Shown in pieces: positions 41,325 through 51,254 of a stretch of DNA of 64,000 nucleotides (position 1 is the stretch's first letter; the number at the start of each line of letters is the position of its first letter). A model generated the notes under the pieces. The model searched no databases, had not been told where the DNA came from, and saw only the letters and a list, made by a program, of their open reading frames with translations. The position numbers were made by a program, and so were the translations under genes. This DNA comes from Oligoflexia bacterium (GTDB lineage: Bacteria; Bdellovibrionota; Bacteriovoracia; Bacteriovoracales; Bacteriovoracaceae): positions 186,001 to 250,000 of the forward strand of contig JAAEST010000040.1 in assembly GCA_024229115.1 (NCBI GenBank), read 5' to 3'.

Positions 41325-44279
41325 ATGACAAGAACAAAAAGTGCCGATCACATTCTCGTGGCGATAATGATTGCTCTTGCCCTCTATAGTGCTCACTCAA
41401 TATTCATTGATAAATTTAATACTGCTCAAAATGCCCCTATACTCAAGGCCGGAGAAGTTCTGACCTTCAAAAACTCGGTTAAACGTAAGACATCTCAAAT
41501 TTTCTCATGGTTCGATACATTTAAGGGTGACTCTCTCTATAATGGAGATTCAATTTTTACCTATGAAAACTCTAGTGCAGATGTCCTCGTTTTTGGTAAT
41601 AAAGTCAGTCTTGCTGAAAATACTCTGATTAAAATCTCCGACGTAAAAGATCAAACAATTGATCTAGAAAAGGGATCTGTCGATGCCACAACCATTGATG
41701 GCGAATATCTTACGCTCTCAATTGCAGGAGAAAAAGTAAAGGTTGGCGGTTCCCAAGCTAAAATTCAGATCAGTAAGACAGAAGAAGGTAAAAGAATTAC
41801 GGTCAAAGATGGAAAGGCAAAAGTTAAGATCGGCGATCAAACTATTGATGTGGATAATAAGCAGTCTATAAATATTGTTAAATCAAATGCCGTATCTCAA
41901 AAGCCACTTTCTCTTAATCTCTATCCTCTTCATAAAGAGAAAATCTATTTTACCAATAACAAAAAAATTGAATTTAAATTTGAAAGTCTTGAAAAGGAAC
42001 CCTATTTTGAGATCTCACAAAACTTTGATTTTTCCAAGTCGAGAAAATTCCAAGCCAAAAATGGAAATGTAAAACTCACTCTTAATAAGGAGTCTAGTTA
42101 CTACTGGAGAATATGTAATTATGATCTCAAAGAAGATCAGTTCTGCGATATTTCCCAATTTGAATTAATCAAGGCGAAAGCTCCTAATCTCTACTTGAGT
42201 GAAGATAAGAACCAATATTACATAAACCAAGACATCGTGTTTAATTGGGAACATGAGAGTGAGAATTATAAGATTTTTCTTACAAGAAATGGCTCTAAGA
42301 TTTTAGAACAAGAACTCACTTCTAGAAAATTCCTTTATACTCCTCAAGAAGCAGGAAACTATGTTTTTCAAATAAGACCAATTTATCCTCAACAATTAGA
42401 TCAATCGATCATCGCAACAACGAAACTGATTAAAGTGATTCCAATCCCTAAACTGGCAGTTGTTAATCACATTCTACCGAATCAAGATGAGAAGCTGATT
42501 TACTACAATAAAGATGATGCAAAAATCTTTTTTAAGTGGGATAACCCACAAAATATCAATCAATTTATTCTTCGAATTAATGATAAAGTGATCAACACTA
42601 AGAAGCCGTTCCAGACAATACTTCTTGAAGAAGGTCGTTATAGTTGGGATGTCACGCCTCTACTTTCAGAGTCTATTACTGGTCCAACTTCTGATTCTTC
42701 AAATTTCTCTATTGAATTCAAGAAGCCTTCTTCTAAGCCAGAAGAAGGGACAATTATTGAATTAGAAAGACCTGGGGATGAAGTTTCTTTTGAATGGAGT
42801 GGTGAGGATCAAAGATTTCTTTTTGAAGTTTCAAGTGATAATCAATTTGAAAATATCATTCATTCTGAAACGACTACTAACAATTTCTCAAAGTTTTCTT
42901 TCGGCGAAAAAGGTACTTATTTCTGGCGCTCAAAGATTATTAATTCTCAAGGAAAGGTTATTTACTCTCCTCCAAAGAAAGTTATTATTCAACCGGGAAC
43001 AATGCCAGAACCTATTCAACTTGAAGAAAAGAAGAAAATTAAAATTTTTAGAAAGACATCTCATTTTTTATTAAAAGTTCTTGATTTCTTTATCCCTAGT
43101 GCTCATGCCAGCGAAGCTCAAACAATTCGCCTCGAATGGCCGGCTACTAAGAAGGCAAAGAGATATATTGTTAAAGTTTATAGTGATCCTAATGGAGAAG
43201 ATGAGATCATCTCAAAAGAAACATCTTTTCCTCATCTCGATCTAGAAGTTGAAGAACTTACTTCCCTTTTTTACAAAGTTGCGATTATTGATCATTGGAA
43301 TCGAAAGACAAAGTTTTCAAATCTCTCTGAAGTTGAGATTGTTTATGAATATCAATCTCAACGACCAATTAAGTTAATTCTTCCAAAGCATAAGTCATCC
43401 TTTGAAACGAAGAAGAAAAAGAGAATCTCTTTTCAATGGGAATCACAGAAATATACAGAAAATTATCAAATTATTATTTCTAAGAATCTCAACCTTAGTA
43501 ATCCCATCATCGATAAGAAAACAAGCACTAATAAAATATTATTAAACCTTCCTAAAGGCAGATATTATTGGAAAATTATTTCATTTGATAAAAATGGAAA
43601 GAGAATTAATTCTAGTAAGAGAAGACTTGTTTCTTTTTATACTCCAAGAAATAAGAAGAAAAGTAATAAAAAATCGATAGTAAGCTCGACGAAGAAGGTA
43701 AAAGTATCACGCTATCACTTTGAAAAACATTTACCTATATTACTCTACACTCCTTCTAAGTTTTCACTAGAACAAAGCTCAAGTGCTCATAATGTAAATA
43801 TTGATGGGACTTTTCTTAATAGTATTACTTTTGAGGGAAGATATCTTTCTAAATTTAACTATTCCCTTCAAAGAAGTTCGGGAGAAGTATTTTCTCAATA
43901 TGGCTTTCAAATTCTCGATCTCTCAGGAAATTATCTTAGTCCTTATAGCCAAAAGTTCATCTCTAACTCATTTATTAATTATGGGGTGAAAGCAAAATCA
44001 TTAAAAATTTTTCCACTAAGTGGAACAAGCTTAACTGAACTTAATAAGACACTCTTTGGAGCACATTTAGGGTTAAGCTTTGGCAACTTTTATAAGAGTC
44101 ATTATGAAGCCACCCTTGGTTATGTCATGGGTAATTATAGTGGTCTTCTTGGTACACTTAAGTTTCGTTTTAAAGAAAAATATATTCTCGGTTTTAACTA
44201 TGAAAGTGGTTCTTTTGAAGAAGGTTCTAGTAAGGTTGATTTCTCTAATCTTAGCTTAGGGATAGGCTCTTCTTTTTAA
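41325..44279 (+). CDS. Large exported FecR-domain protein with FnIII/Ig-like modules
   Basis: The 984 residues start with an N-terminal membrane anchor (about 10-27). A FecR-type domain follows (about 40-185; GDSIFTYENSSADVLVFG, LEKGSVDATTIDGE). Several FnIII/Ig-like beta modules come next, with repeated endings such as SSYYWRICNYD, GRYSWDVTPL, GTYFWRSKI and GRYYWKIISF. The last 220 residues are strand-rich and end in GSSF, possibly an outer-membrane barrel. A hydrophobic stretch near LKVLDFFIPSAHASEA is odd in the middle. It is probably a cell-envelope-spanning or surface structure. Confidence 0.75.
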   Translation: MTRTKSADHILVAIMIALALYSAHSIFIDKFNTAQNAPILKAGEVLTFKNSVKRKTSQIFSWFDTFKGDSLYNGDSIFTYENSSADVLVFGNKVSLAENTLIKISDVKDQTIDLEKGSVDATTIDGEYLTLSIAGEKVKVGGSQAKIQISKTEEGKRITVKDGKAKVKIGDQTIDVDNKQSINIVKSNAVSQKPLSLNLYPLHKEKIYFTNNKKIEFKFESLEKEPYFEISQNFDFSKSRKFQAKNGNVKLTLNKESSYYWRICNYDLKEDQFCDISQFELIKAKAPNLYLSEDKNQYYINQDIVFNWEHESENYKIFLTRNGSKILEQELTSRKFLYTPQEAGNYVFQIRPIYPQQLDQSIIATTKLIKVIPIPKLAVVNHILPNQDEKLIYYNKDDAKIFFKWDNPQNINQFILRINDKVINTKKPFQTILLEEGRYSWDVTPLLSESITGPTSDSSNFSIEFKKPSSKPEEGTIIELERPGDEVSFEWSGEDQRFLFEVSSDNQFENIIHSETTTNNFSKFSFGEKGTYFWRSKIINSQGKVIYSPPKKVIIQPGTMPEPIQLEEKKKIKIFRKTSHFLLKVLDFFIPSAHASEAQTIRLEWPATKKAKRYIVKVYSDPNGEDEIISKETSFPHLDLEVEELTSLFYKVAIIDHWNRKTKFSNLSEVEIVYEYQSQRPIKLILPKHKSSFETKKKKRISFQWESQKYTENYQIIISKNLNLSNPIIDKKTSTNKILLNLPKGRYYWKIISFDKNGKRINSSKRRLVSFYTPRNKKKSNKKSIVSSTKKVKVSRYHFEKHLPILLYTPSKFSLEQSSSAHNVNIDGTFLNSITFEGRYLSKFNYSLQRSSGEVFSQYGFQILDLSGNYLSPYSQKFISNSFINYGVKAKSLKIFPLSGTSLTELNKTLFGAHLGLSFGNFYKSHYEATLGYVMGNYSGLLGTLKFRFKEKYILGFNYESGSFEEGSSKVDFSNLSLGIGSSF

Positions 44280-44285
44280 TTTGTG

Positions 44286-45428
44286 CTAATTCGCTCTCAT
44301 TCGTCCTAATAAGAAAATAAAACTGAATCCTAAAAGAAAAGTTATGAGATGAGGAAGCTTAAAGTTCTCTTCCCCTCTTATCGCACATGAAATATCACTG
44401 TTAAAGTTTTGAACTCCTAAATCAGAAGTACCTGAAGAGATTGTAATCGTTTTCGTCGTTGGAGCTGGAGAAACATTTCCTAGATTATTAAAGGAACCAT
44501 CAGAGTCACCAAGCCGAGTTAAACCTGCTCCGCCTGCTCCACCTGCTCCACCATTACCAGCAGCAGCTCCACCTGATCCACCTGTTGCCGTGATATTAGC
44601 TCCACCTGCGATAACAATTTGCCCAGCTGATTGTAACCATATGGCCCCACCAGATCCACCGCCACCTCCAGCACTGTGAGTATTTCCTGCTCCACCACTA
44701 CCACCATTGGCAGTAATATTAGCATTCACATTGATATCTCCACCGGCAATGATTCTCAAATTTCCACCCGAGCCACCACCGGCCCCAGCAGCATAGAGTG
44801 TTCCGTTATTATCGCCACCTCCTCCAGAGCCACCCGAGCTTCCAGAGAAAAATGTTGTTTCAAAATTATTAGCGTTACCATAAATCGCACTTGCAACGAC
44901 AGCCGCAGGTGTTCCAGCACCACCAAGGTCTTCTGTTCCCTGGCCTCCATTTCCACCAATCACCCCAAACGAACCACCAGCTCCGCCGCTGCCACCAGAG
45001 ATACCTCCAATTTGACTAACACCAGCTGTCCCAGTTCCTCCGCCACCAGTTCCTACACCACTACTTCCAGTACAAGGTGCTCCACAAGTATTGTCTCCAC
45101 CTTTCGCTCCACCTGCTCCTCCATTACCACCAGTAGTTGTAGTAGGACCTGCGTTCCCTGCTCCACCATTTCCGCCATTAAGATTGAAAACACCATTGAT
45201 GAAAACATCATTTTGAACTTTGATAATAAGAGCAGCCCCACCTACTGCACTAAAGTCAGCTTCTCCACCAGCTCCAATAGTTAGTGAAGTACAATTATAA
45301 GTTCTTTGACCAGCATTAAGAGTCGCTTCTGTGCAAGCCCCATCGGCACCAGTACCAGTATCAAGAGAATGAACTTGGAAGTTTAAAGCAAAAAAAAGGG
45401 CGACTACCAGAAGGGTTTTTTCTTTCAC
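44286..45428 (-). CDS. Gly-rich exported surface protein with a C-terminal anchor
   Basis: The 380 residues begin with a signal peptide (MKEKTLLVVALFFALNFQVHS). A short Cys domain follows (DGACTEATLNAGQRTYNC in parts). Next is a long Gly-rich region (GGNGGAGG, GGSGGAGG, GGGGSGG) with strands such as IIKVQNDVFINGVF. The C-terminus is LPHLITFLLGFSFIFLLGRMRAN, a hydrophobic segment and basic end like exosortase- or CTERM-type anchors. The reverse strand is also open because of the repeats, but only this frame has a signal peptide and anchor. Confidence 0.8.
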   Translation of the reverse strand: MKEKTLLVVALFFALNFQVHSLDTGTGADGACTEATLNAGQRTYNCTSLTIGAGGEADFSAVGGAALIIKVQNDVFINGVFNLNGGNGGAGNAGPTTTTGGNGGAGGAKGGDNTCGAPCTGSSGVGTGGGGTGTAGVSQIGGISGGSGGAGGSFGVIGGNGGQGTEDLGGAGTPAAVVASAIYGNANNFETTFFSGSSGGSGGGGDNNGTLYAAGAGGGSGGNLRIIAGGDINVNANITANGGSGGAGNTHSAGGGGGSGGAIWLQSAGQIVIAGGANITATGGSGGAAAGNGGAGGAGGAGLTRLGDSDGSFNNLGNVSPAPTTKTITISSGTSDLGVQNFNSDISCAIRGEENFKLPHLITFLLGFSFIFLLGRMRAN

Positions 45429-45476
45429 ATCCTAATGGTAGTCGCTATGGAAAACTATGTCTATTCTTCGTCTTTA

Positions 45477-47105
45477 TTAATCTATTTTCGTAATCTTAAC
45501 TTGAGTGTAAACCTCTGGCTCACCAAAGTTTGCAGCTACACCAAATCCAACAATTGTTCTTGAAGCTGAACATCTATGTTGAACTTCTATTTCTGCACCG
45601 GCCGTTAAAACAACTTCCCCTTGAATGAAAGAAGGATTAACCCCACCGTAAGATGTATGACTTCTTCCCGCTGTACCCACTAAAAGTGTTCCTCCAGTCG
45701 TCACATTAACTAACTTAGCTTTGTGAATATTATCTAAGTAAGCTGGAGCCACAACCTCAACATGGTACTTACCAGCTGGAAGTGCAATTCTATTAGAATT
45801 AAGAGCTGCAAAGCTATCACCTTGAAGATTATTTAAATCTCTTGTGATCCAAGAACCGGCAGTACAGTCACCACCATGTGTTCCACTTGGCTTAATATCT
45901 TTTATATAAGCAACCTTAATGGCTGTTCCTTGAGATCCATTCTGTGCTGGTAAAACAGAAGCAGGTAACTTTCCACTCGCATCTAACTGTGGAATCTGTC
46001 CAGCACCTGTACCAGTATTAACTGCAATTGTATCTGTACTAGTGATCGCTCCAGCTGTTCCACTACCTGGTAAAATTCCATTACCTGCAGTTAAAGAAAC
46101 AGTAGCATCATCACCTTTCTCACCCTTTTCACCTTGAAGTCCCTGAGGACCTTGCGGACCAACTGGACCGGCAACACCTTGAGGTCCTTGTAAGCCTTGA
46201 GGACCTTGTGGACCAACTGGGCCGGCAACACCTTGAGGTCCTTGCTCACCCTGTGGACCTTGCGGACCTACAGCACCATCGGCTCCATCTTTTCCATCGG
46301 CTCCGGCAGGACCCTGTGGTCCTTGTGGACCAACTGGACCGGCAACACCTTGAGGACCTTGTTCCCCCTGTGGACCTTGCGGACCTATAGCACCATCGAC
46401 TCCATCTTTTCCATCGGCTCCGGCAGGACCCTGTGGTCCTTGCGGACCTATAGCACCATCGGCACCAGCAGGACCTTGAAGACCTTGCGGTCCTTGTTGC
46501 CCTACAACTTTAGATGGAGTCCAACTCGTTCCATCCCAAGCTAATACTTCGCCAACCTCAGTTCCATCTGCCATACTGTCTGAAGGAACCCACATATTCC
46601 CATCAAACTTTAGGACTTGGCCGACTTCTGCATTAACACCTGGAAAAGAAACTCCATCGATATAACGTTGCAGAACCTTAATAACAACTTTTGCCTGACC
46701 ACGTGATTCCCGTGAAGATAGACTAGCTGAAATTTTATTTCTCACCCTTACTTTTTCATTTGGATTCAAACCATTACTACATGATTCAAAAGATAACTTC
46801 TGACCTAAGACACCTCTTCTACCTTTATAAGAATAAGTACAAGTAACATCATCATCTAACTTTACTTGTAACTCACCTCTACTTCTTAATAGAAAGCCTA
46901 GATAATAAACATACTTAGGAAGAACAACATCTCCATTAATCGATTTAGAAGATGACGAATTAGCTTTCGTATATAAAGACACGTAAGAAGACTTAGACTT
47001 ATGCTTCTTATGATGGCTTGATCTTCTCGCTTCAGCTACTTCGACACTTAATAAAGAAATCGAAACAGCGAGGATAAATATGAAGTTCTTTTTAAAACTT
47101 TTCAT
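45477..47105 (-). CDS. Exported collagen-like protein with C-terminal head domain
   Basis: The 542 residues have a signal peptide (about 1-26) and a basic His/Lys/Ser region. A beta domain and two WDGTSW/VLKFDGN-type words lead into a collagen stalk of 44 uninterrupted Gly-X-Y triplets (residues 202-333). A strand-rich head domain of about 200 residues then ends in [10 protein letters not shown], probably a trimeric C1q/TNF- or tail-fibre-like fold. Such proteins form trimers and act in adhesion. It is followed on the same strand by the Gly-rich surface protein. Confidence 0.87.
   Translation of the reverse strand: MKSFKKNFIFILAVSISLLSVEVAEARRSSHHKKHKSKSSYVSLYTKANSSSSKSINGDVVLPKYVYYLGFLLRSRGELQVKLDDDVTCTYSYKGRRGVLGQKLSFESCSNGLNPNEKVRVRNKISASLSSRESRGQAKVVIKVLQRYIDGVSFPGVNAEVGQVLKFDGNMWVPSDSMADGTEVGEVLAWDGTSWTPSKVVGQQGPQGLQGPAGADGAIGPQGPQGPAGADGKDGVDGAIGPQGPQGEQGPQGVAGPVGPQGPQGPAGADGKDGADGAVGPQGPQGEQGPQGVAGPVGPQGPQGLQGPQGVAGPVGPQGPQGLQGEKGEKGDDATVSLTAGNGILPGSGTAGAITSTDTIAVNTGTGAGQIPQLDASGKLPASVLPAQNGSQGTAIKVAYIKDIKPSGTHGGDCTAGSWITRDLNNLQGDSFAALNSNRIALPAGKYHVEVVAPAYLDNIHKAKLVNVTTGGTLLVGTAGRSHTSYGGVNPSFIQGEVVLTAGAEIEVQHRCSASRTIVGFGVAANFGEPEVYTQVKITKID
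46107..46502 (-). repeat. Collagen-repeat DNA with a 117 bp tandem unit
   Basis: This segment encodes the 44 Gly-X-Y triplets. Within it a 39-residue (117 bp) unit occurs twice in a row (46332-46448 and 46215-46331), differing at few positions. Shorter partial units follow, so copy number may vary. Confidence 0.85.
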
Positions 47106-47382
47106 ACTTAAATCCTAAGTTCATTTTTCTAAATATAAGGGTAAATTCTCTATTTTCTACTAAGAAATGAATGATTAGAATAAGTTAAGTCCTAAAGTCG
47201 TTATTTGCTCTCTCAAACGGAAACTGTTTAAAAACGTCAAAAAACACAAATAATTGTCAATTTTTCGAAATATTTGAAATCGTCGATTATGGTTATCTTT
47301 CTTATCTAGTTGAATATTCGATATTACTCTTACGATTTTGAGATCAAGACCTTTATTCATGGGCGAGTGGTATAATAAGGAT

Positions 47383-47802
47383 ATGAAAACTAATGAATTA
47401 ATTAGTGCCATTCTTCGAGATAAGCCAATCCTCATTGTCGATGATGAGCCGAAAATTATTCATGTTATTCAAAAGTACTTTCAAAAAGCTGGAATTGATC
47501 TAGGCTTAGTTGTCACCGCCAAAGATGGACAAGAAGCTCTGATGAAGATTCAAAACCAAGAGTTCGGTTTAATCATTGCCGACATTGTGATGCCTAAGAA
47601 AAGTGGTTTAGAAGTACTTAAAGAACTAAAATCCCAAGTTAGGACAAAGAAGATTCCTTTTCTTCTCATATCTGGAAATCTTCATGCAGAAATTGTGAAA
47701 CAAGCGATTGTCCTAGGTGCTAAGAATATCGTCTCAAAACCCTTTCACTACGAAGGTTTCATGGAAAGGGTCTTTCGTGCCGTCGGTGACCTTGCTATCT
47801 AA
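47383..47802 (+). CDS. Single-domain response regulator
   Basis: A receiver domain makes up the whole protein of about 139 residues: LIVDDEPK acidic pair, phospho-Asp in LIIADIVMPKKSG, Ser in LLISGN and Lys in VSKPFHY. The start at ATG 47383 (AAGGA upstream) is preferred over longer versions, which add a non-conserved lead. There is no output domain. It precedes the YheT-like hydrolase on the same strand, with no kinase gene adjacent. The 277 bases before it, between it and the collagen-like gene, show no other gene. Confidence 0.85.
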   Translation: MKTNELISAILRDKPILIVDDEPKIIHVIQKYFQKAGIDLGLVVTAKDGQEALMKIQNQEFGLIIADIVMPKKSGLEVLKELKSQVRTKKIPFLLISGNLHAEIVKQAIVLGAKNIVSKPFHYEGFMERVFRAVGDLAI

Positions 47803-47846
47803 TTCGTCTATAATATAGGATAGGATTGGGTAATAAGGGAGTATTC

Positions 47847-48818
47847 TTGCCAATTATTGAATCAAATTATTTGTCTCCTAAAATTTTTAATAATGGACAT
47901 GTTCAAACGATCTATCCTTACTTTTTTAGAAAAGTTAAAGGTGTCAGTTATGTTCGTGTGCGTATTGAAACGAGGGACCATGATTTCTTGGATCTCGATA
48001 TAAACCGTACGGGATCTGATGAATGCATTATCCTTACTCATGGCCTAGAGGGTGACTCAAACTCTCCTTACATTAGAGGAATGACTAAACATTTCTCTGA
48101 TCTTGAAAAGAAAGATGTCATTGCATGGAATATGAGATCTTGTAGTGGTGAACTTAATAGACTTCCTCAATTCTATCATGGTGCAAGTATTGATGACCTT
48201 GAAGAAGTTATCAATTTTGCCATTCAGGCTGGTTATAGAAAAATAAGACTTATGGGATTTAGCTTAGGCGGAAATTTAACGAGTTTCTATCTTGGGTACA
48301 AAGGAAAAAGTCTCCCTTCACAAATTGTAGGTGCCTGTGTTTTTTCTAGTCCTGTTTCACTCGGTGGTTCCGTTAAAAAACTTGATAACTCAAAAGTTGG
48401 AAAGATCTATACTGAATCATTTCTTAATACCATGAGAAAAAAAGTTCACGCTAAAGATAAAATTATGAAACTAGAGGGAATAGACCTTGAAAGAGTCGAT
48501 CGGGCGAAAGACTTCACCGAATTTGATGATGCAGTCACAGCTCCCCTTCATGGTTTTAAAAGTGGAAAGGATTACTATCAAAGGGCCAGTGCACTTCAAT
48601 ACTTACATAATATCGCTGTTCCAACTCTCCTCGTTCAATCTAAAGATGATCCTTTCTTGAACAAGGATTGTTTTCCAATAAAGATTGCCAACCAAAATAA
48701 TAACCTCTTCTTAGAGGTTACGCCTGGTGGTGGTCATGTAGGATTTATGAGTTTTAAGAATGGTTTTAATTATTGGAGTGAGTCTAGAGCTTCATACTTC
48801 TTTAAACAATTCGCCTAG
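47847..48818 (+). CDS. Alpha/beta hydrolase of the YheT family
   Basis: The 323 residues match the YheT pattern: LTHGLEGDSNSPYI with the oxyanion region, WNMRSCSGELNRL, and the nucleophile elbow GFSLGGN. The acid is in VQSKDDPFL and the catalytic His in GGGHVGFM. Family members are esterases with poorly known substrates. TTG 47847 is preferred as start (AGGGAG 5 bases upstream, product MPIIESNY, typical for YheT). A TTG 21 bases earlier is less likely. A perfect 10 bp hairpin covers the stop codon. Confidence 0.86.
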   Translation: MPIIESNYLSPKIFNNGHVQTIYPYFFRKVKGVSYVRVRIETRDHDFLDLDINRTGSDECIILTHGLEGDSNSPYIRGMTKHFSDLEKKDVIAWNMRSCSGELNRLPQFYHGASIDDLEEVINFAIQAGYRKIRLMGFSLGGNLTSFYLGYKGKSLPSQIVGACVFSSPVSLGGSVKKLDNSKVGKIYTESFLNTMRKKVHAKDKIMKLEGIDLERVDRAKDFTEFDDAVTAPLHGFKSGKDYYQRASALQYLHNIAVPTLLVQSKDDPFLNKDCFPIKIANQNNNLFLEVTPGGGHVGFMSFKNGFNYWSESRASYFFKQFA

Positions 48819-48835
48819 GCATTAAGCCTAGGCGA
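48811..48835. terminator. Hairpin between convergent genes
   Basis: The perfect 10 bp stem TCGCCTAGGC/GCCTAGGCGA has loop ATTAA and overlaps the yheT stop. It lacks a T run on either side, so its strength as a terminator is doubtful. Confidence 0.5.
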
Positions 48836-48842
48836 TAAAATG

Positions 48843-50000
48843 TTAATCGATATCTAAATAATATTTTCCTTTAGCACCTTTATAACCTTTAACTAAAACA
48901 TAGTAGTAACCAGCTTTTACAGACTTTGAGAATCTCTCAACATCTGATGTACTCTCACTTTTTGCGATAACATTTCCACTAGCATCTACTAAGTACATAT
49001 CTAGATCACCTTTTGAGTGAGTGAATTTTAAAACTGCTTTAACAGATGAGCTAGCATAGAATCTGAAGAAGTCTACGTCTTTAGAGGAAGAGATTGATCC
49101 TCTAACTCTTTTCGATCCACTTAATTTTGTCGCTCCTTCCATCGTATCATTTCCTTTAGGTCCTGACTGAACTGGTGATCCCCCAGAACTTCCACCTGTT
49201 CCTGAACCAAGCTGAACTGAAGGATAGTTTGTGTGGATATCTTGAACAATCTTATGCATTGGGACTGCATAGTTTTCATAACCTCTTCCCATTCCGTTAT
49301 TTCCATATCCAGCATGGTGGATGGCCACAACTTTATTTGAAGAGCTAGAAAATACCGGACTACCAGAAGAACCACCTAAAGTATCTGCATTATGAGAATA
49401 CTCAGCAGCAACTTTAGTTACTTGTCCTGTTGAGTATTTCTTCGTCCAATCACAATCTCTCTTTGTATAGTAGTCACAGTTTTGTTGAACAACATAGATA
49501 TTTGATCCTTTTCCAACTGGATCATCTGATAAATCAACGACTCCATATTCTGCACCAGGATTTCCCTCACACTTTAATAAGGCATAATCTAGGGTTCTAT
49601 TATTTCCGATAAATTGATCACACTTAAATCTTTTTTGAGCTGACTTTGCCACACCTTTTACATGATCAAAAGTAACAGTAACTCCATTTGCATGTGATGC
49701 AGAAGGAATACAATGTTGGTTTGTCATTAGGACATTATTAGCAACTAAGAAACCTGTACAACGACTACCCATTTTAGGAAGATCGATATCCGCTACGGCC
49801 TTAGCATTTTGTTTCATTACAGATGAAGAAGAAGTTCCTATTTCTCGCCATCCAAGATCACCAACGATGATAGACCCAGTAGTAACTTGCCCATTACCTG
49901 CATCTTCAGATTGCTTACCACAGCTTGAGATTAGAATTAAGCTCATGAGCGCGACCATCATTGAATAATAACTTTTAGAACTCTCAAATTTTTTAAACAT
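48843..50000 (-). CDS. Trypsin-like serine protease lipoprotein with C-terminal PPC domain
   Basis: The 385 residues start with a lipoprotein signal ending in LILISSCGK, so it is anchored in the outer membrane or periplasm. The V8/trypsin-like protease domain has His in MTNQHCIP, Asp in DYALLKC and Ser in GGSSGSPVFS. After a Gly/Ser linker the last 90 residues form a PPC (bacterial pre-peptidase C-terminal) domain (DVDFFRFYAS, GDLDMYLVDASG, GYYYVLVKGY), common in secreted peptidases. It probably degrades proteins outside the cell. Gene alone, no operon partner. Confidence 0.9.
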   Translation of the reverse strand: MFKKFESSKSYYSMMVALMSLILISSCGKQSEDAGNGQVTTGSIIVGDLGWREIGTSSSSVMKQNAKAVADIDLPKMGSRCTGFLVANNVLMTNQHCIPSASHANGVTVTFDHVKGVAKSAQKRFKCDQFIGNNRTLDYALLKCEGNPGAEYGVVDLSDDPVGKGSNIYVVQQNCDYYTKRDCDWTKKYSTGQVTKVAAEYSHNADTLGGSSGSPVFSSSSNKVVAIHHAGYGNNGMGRGYENYAVPMHKIVQDIHTNYPSVQLGSGTGGSSGGSPVQSGPKGNDTMEGATKLSGSKRVRGSISSSKDVDFFRFYASSSVKAVLKFTHSKGDLDMYLVDASGNVIAKSESTSDVERFSKSVKAGYYYVLVKGYKGAKGKYYLDID

Positions 50001-50206
50001 GGTCCCTCCTTTGCCATGTGATTTGAAACTCTAGAATTGAGTTTCCGAAAATCCCAGTCATTAAACACCAATAAAGGAAGGTAAGACACTGACAAGTTCT
50101 GTCTGTTACTAGATGTAAGAAAATCAAGGAAGTATTTGAAAATACAATAAATATGAAGAATCAGAAGAAGTAATATTTTGACACTAGTGACACTATGAAA
50201 CCAGTT

Positions 50207-51136
50207 TTAAATATCTATGACTTTTAAACCTTTTGATTTTCTAGTTTTTAAACATGGCGGAAGGTTTTCAATAATGATTTCTTCTAAGGCATCAATATGC
50301 TTCTCTTTTAAAAAGAGACGGCTATAGACTAATGAGACTTCTCTTGTTGGCTGAGATCCTTCAAACTCTCTAATTAATTTCTGTGAAGAAGGTTTCAAGT
50401 TCTGTGTCGCCATCTCAGGAATAAGAGTATATCCCCCAGCTGACTCAACCAACCTTATTAAAGTTTCAAGACTTCCTGACTCAAAAGAGAAACCTTGTTT
50501 ATTAGAGTTTCTAAATTTACAAATATTAAGAACCTGGTCTCGAAAACAGTGACCTTCATTCAGAAGCCAAAGCCCTTCATTGACTAAGTCTTTTTCTTTT
50601 ACCTTTTCTTTCTTATAGAGCTCGTGCTCAGGACAAACATAAACCTTAAAGTTTTCATAATAGAGAGCTCTTTCAACCACCTGGTCATTAAAGAGAGGTG
50701 TTACCAAAATACCTACATCAATTTGATCTTTATCAAGACTTTTTAGAATATCCTCTGTTTTCATTTCCTCAATTTCTAATTGTATCTTAGGGTATGTTGC
50801 TAAGAACGACTTCAGAAAAAGAGGTACCACATAAGGACTTAAAGTTGGGATAACTCCAATTTTAAAAGGTCCATTTAATTCATTATCAGAAATAACTTCT
50901 TCAATTTTATGATACTCAAGTAAAACTTTTCTTGCCTGAGCAATAACTTTTTCTCCCTCTTCAGTTGGAATAATCGGTTGCTTCGTACGATCAAAGAGAA
51001 TTACTCCTAATTCATCTTCAAGTTTTTGAAGTTGCATACTGAGCGTTGGCTGGGAAACATGACAACTATCCGCCGCTTTTTTAAAGTGACGAAATTCATC
51101 TACTGCTAAAACATAATTTAATTGAGTAATAGTCAT
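50207..51136 (-). CDS. oxyR: OxyR-type LysR-family peroxide regulator
   Basis: The 309 residues have the LysR winged helix (TQLNYVLAVDEFRHFKKAAD, QPTLSMQLQKLEDELG) and a substrate-binding-like domain. The redox pair of OxyR is visible in NEGHCFRDQVLNIC, two Cys nine residues apart, which form a disulfide in response to H2O2. ATG 51136 is preferred over a TTG nine bases earlier. It is divergent from the TPP-riboswitch transporter. No catalase or peroxidase gene is adjacent, so the targets lie elsewhere. Confidence 0.9.
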   Translation of the reverse strand: MTITQLNYVLAVDEFRHFKKAADSCHVSQPTLSMQLQKLEDELGVILFDRTKQPIIPTEEGEKVIAQARKVLLEYHKIEEVISDNELNGPFKIGVIPTLSPYVVPLFLKSFLATYPKIQLEIEEMKTEDILKSLDKDQIDVGILVTPLFNDQVVERALYYENFKVYVCPEHELYKKEKVKEKDLVNEGLWLLNEGHCFRDQVLNICKFRNSNKQGFSFESGSLETLIRLVESAGGYTLIPEMATQNLKPSSQKLIREFEGSQPTREVSLVYSRLFLKEKHIDALEEIIIENLPPCLKTRKSKGLKVIDI

Positions 51137-51173
51137 ATTTATCAAAACCTGTTATTTTCTTAATCATAATTTA

Positions 51174-51254
51174 AAAACAGGGGAGCCACAAGGCTGAGAG
51201 GTAGAAATACGACCCTTATAACTTGATACAGTTAATACTGTCGAAAGGAGTTTC
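51174..51254 (+). promoter_or_regulatory. TPP riboswitch (THI box)
   Basis: The conserved parts appear in order: GGGGAGCC at 51180-51187, GGCTGAGA at 51192-51199, ACCCTT at 51212, TTGAT at 51223, TTAATACTGTCGAAAGGA at 51232-51249. The ends AAAC and GTTT can form P1. The ribosome site AAGGAG (51245-51250) is part of the 3' core, so thiamine pyrophosphate binding would hide it and stop translation of the symporter that starts at 51255. Confidence 0.93.

Noticed and set aside
44676-45284. Long plus-strand open frame rich in Ser, Thr and Cys
   Set aside because: It is the antisense of the Gly-rich repeats; only the minus strand has a signal peptide and C-terminal anchor.
46107-46502. CRISPR-like tandem repeats
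   Set aside because: The repeats are in frame, unequal in spacing and code for Gly-X-Y triplets; no cas gene is near. No CRISPR array was seen elsewhere in the window.
46197-46544. Plus-strand open frames rich in Trp, Leu and Thr
   Set aside because: They are antisense shadows of the collagen repeats.
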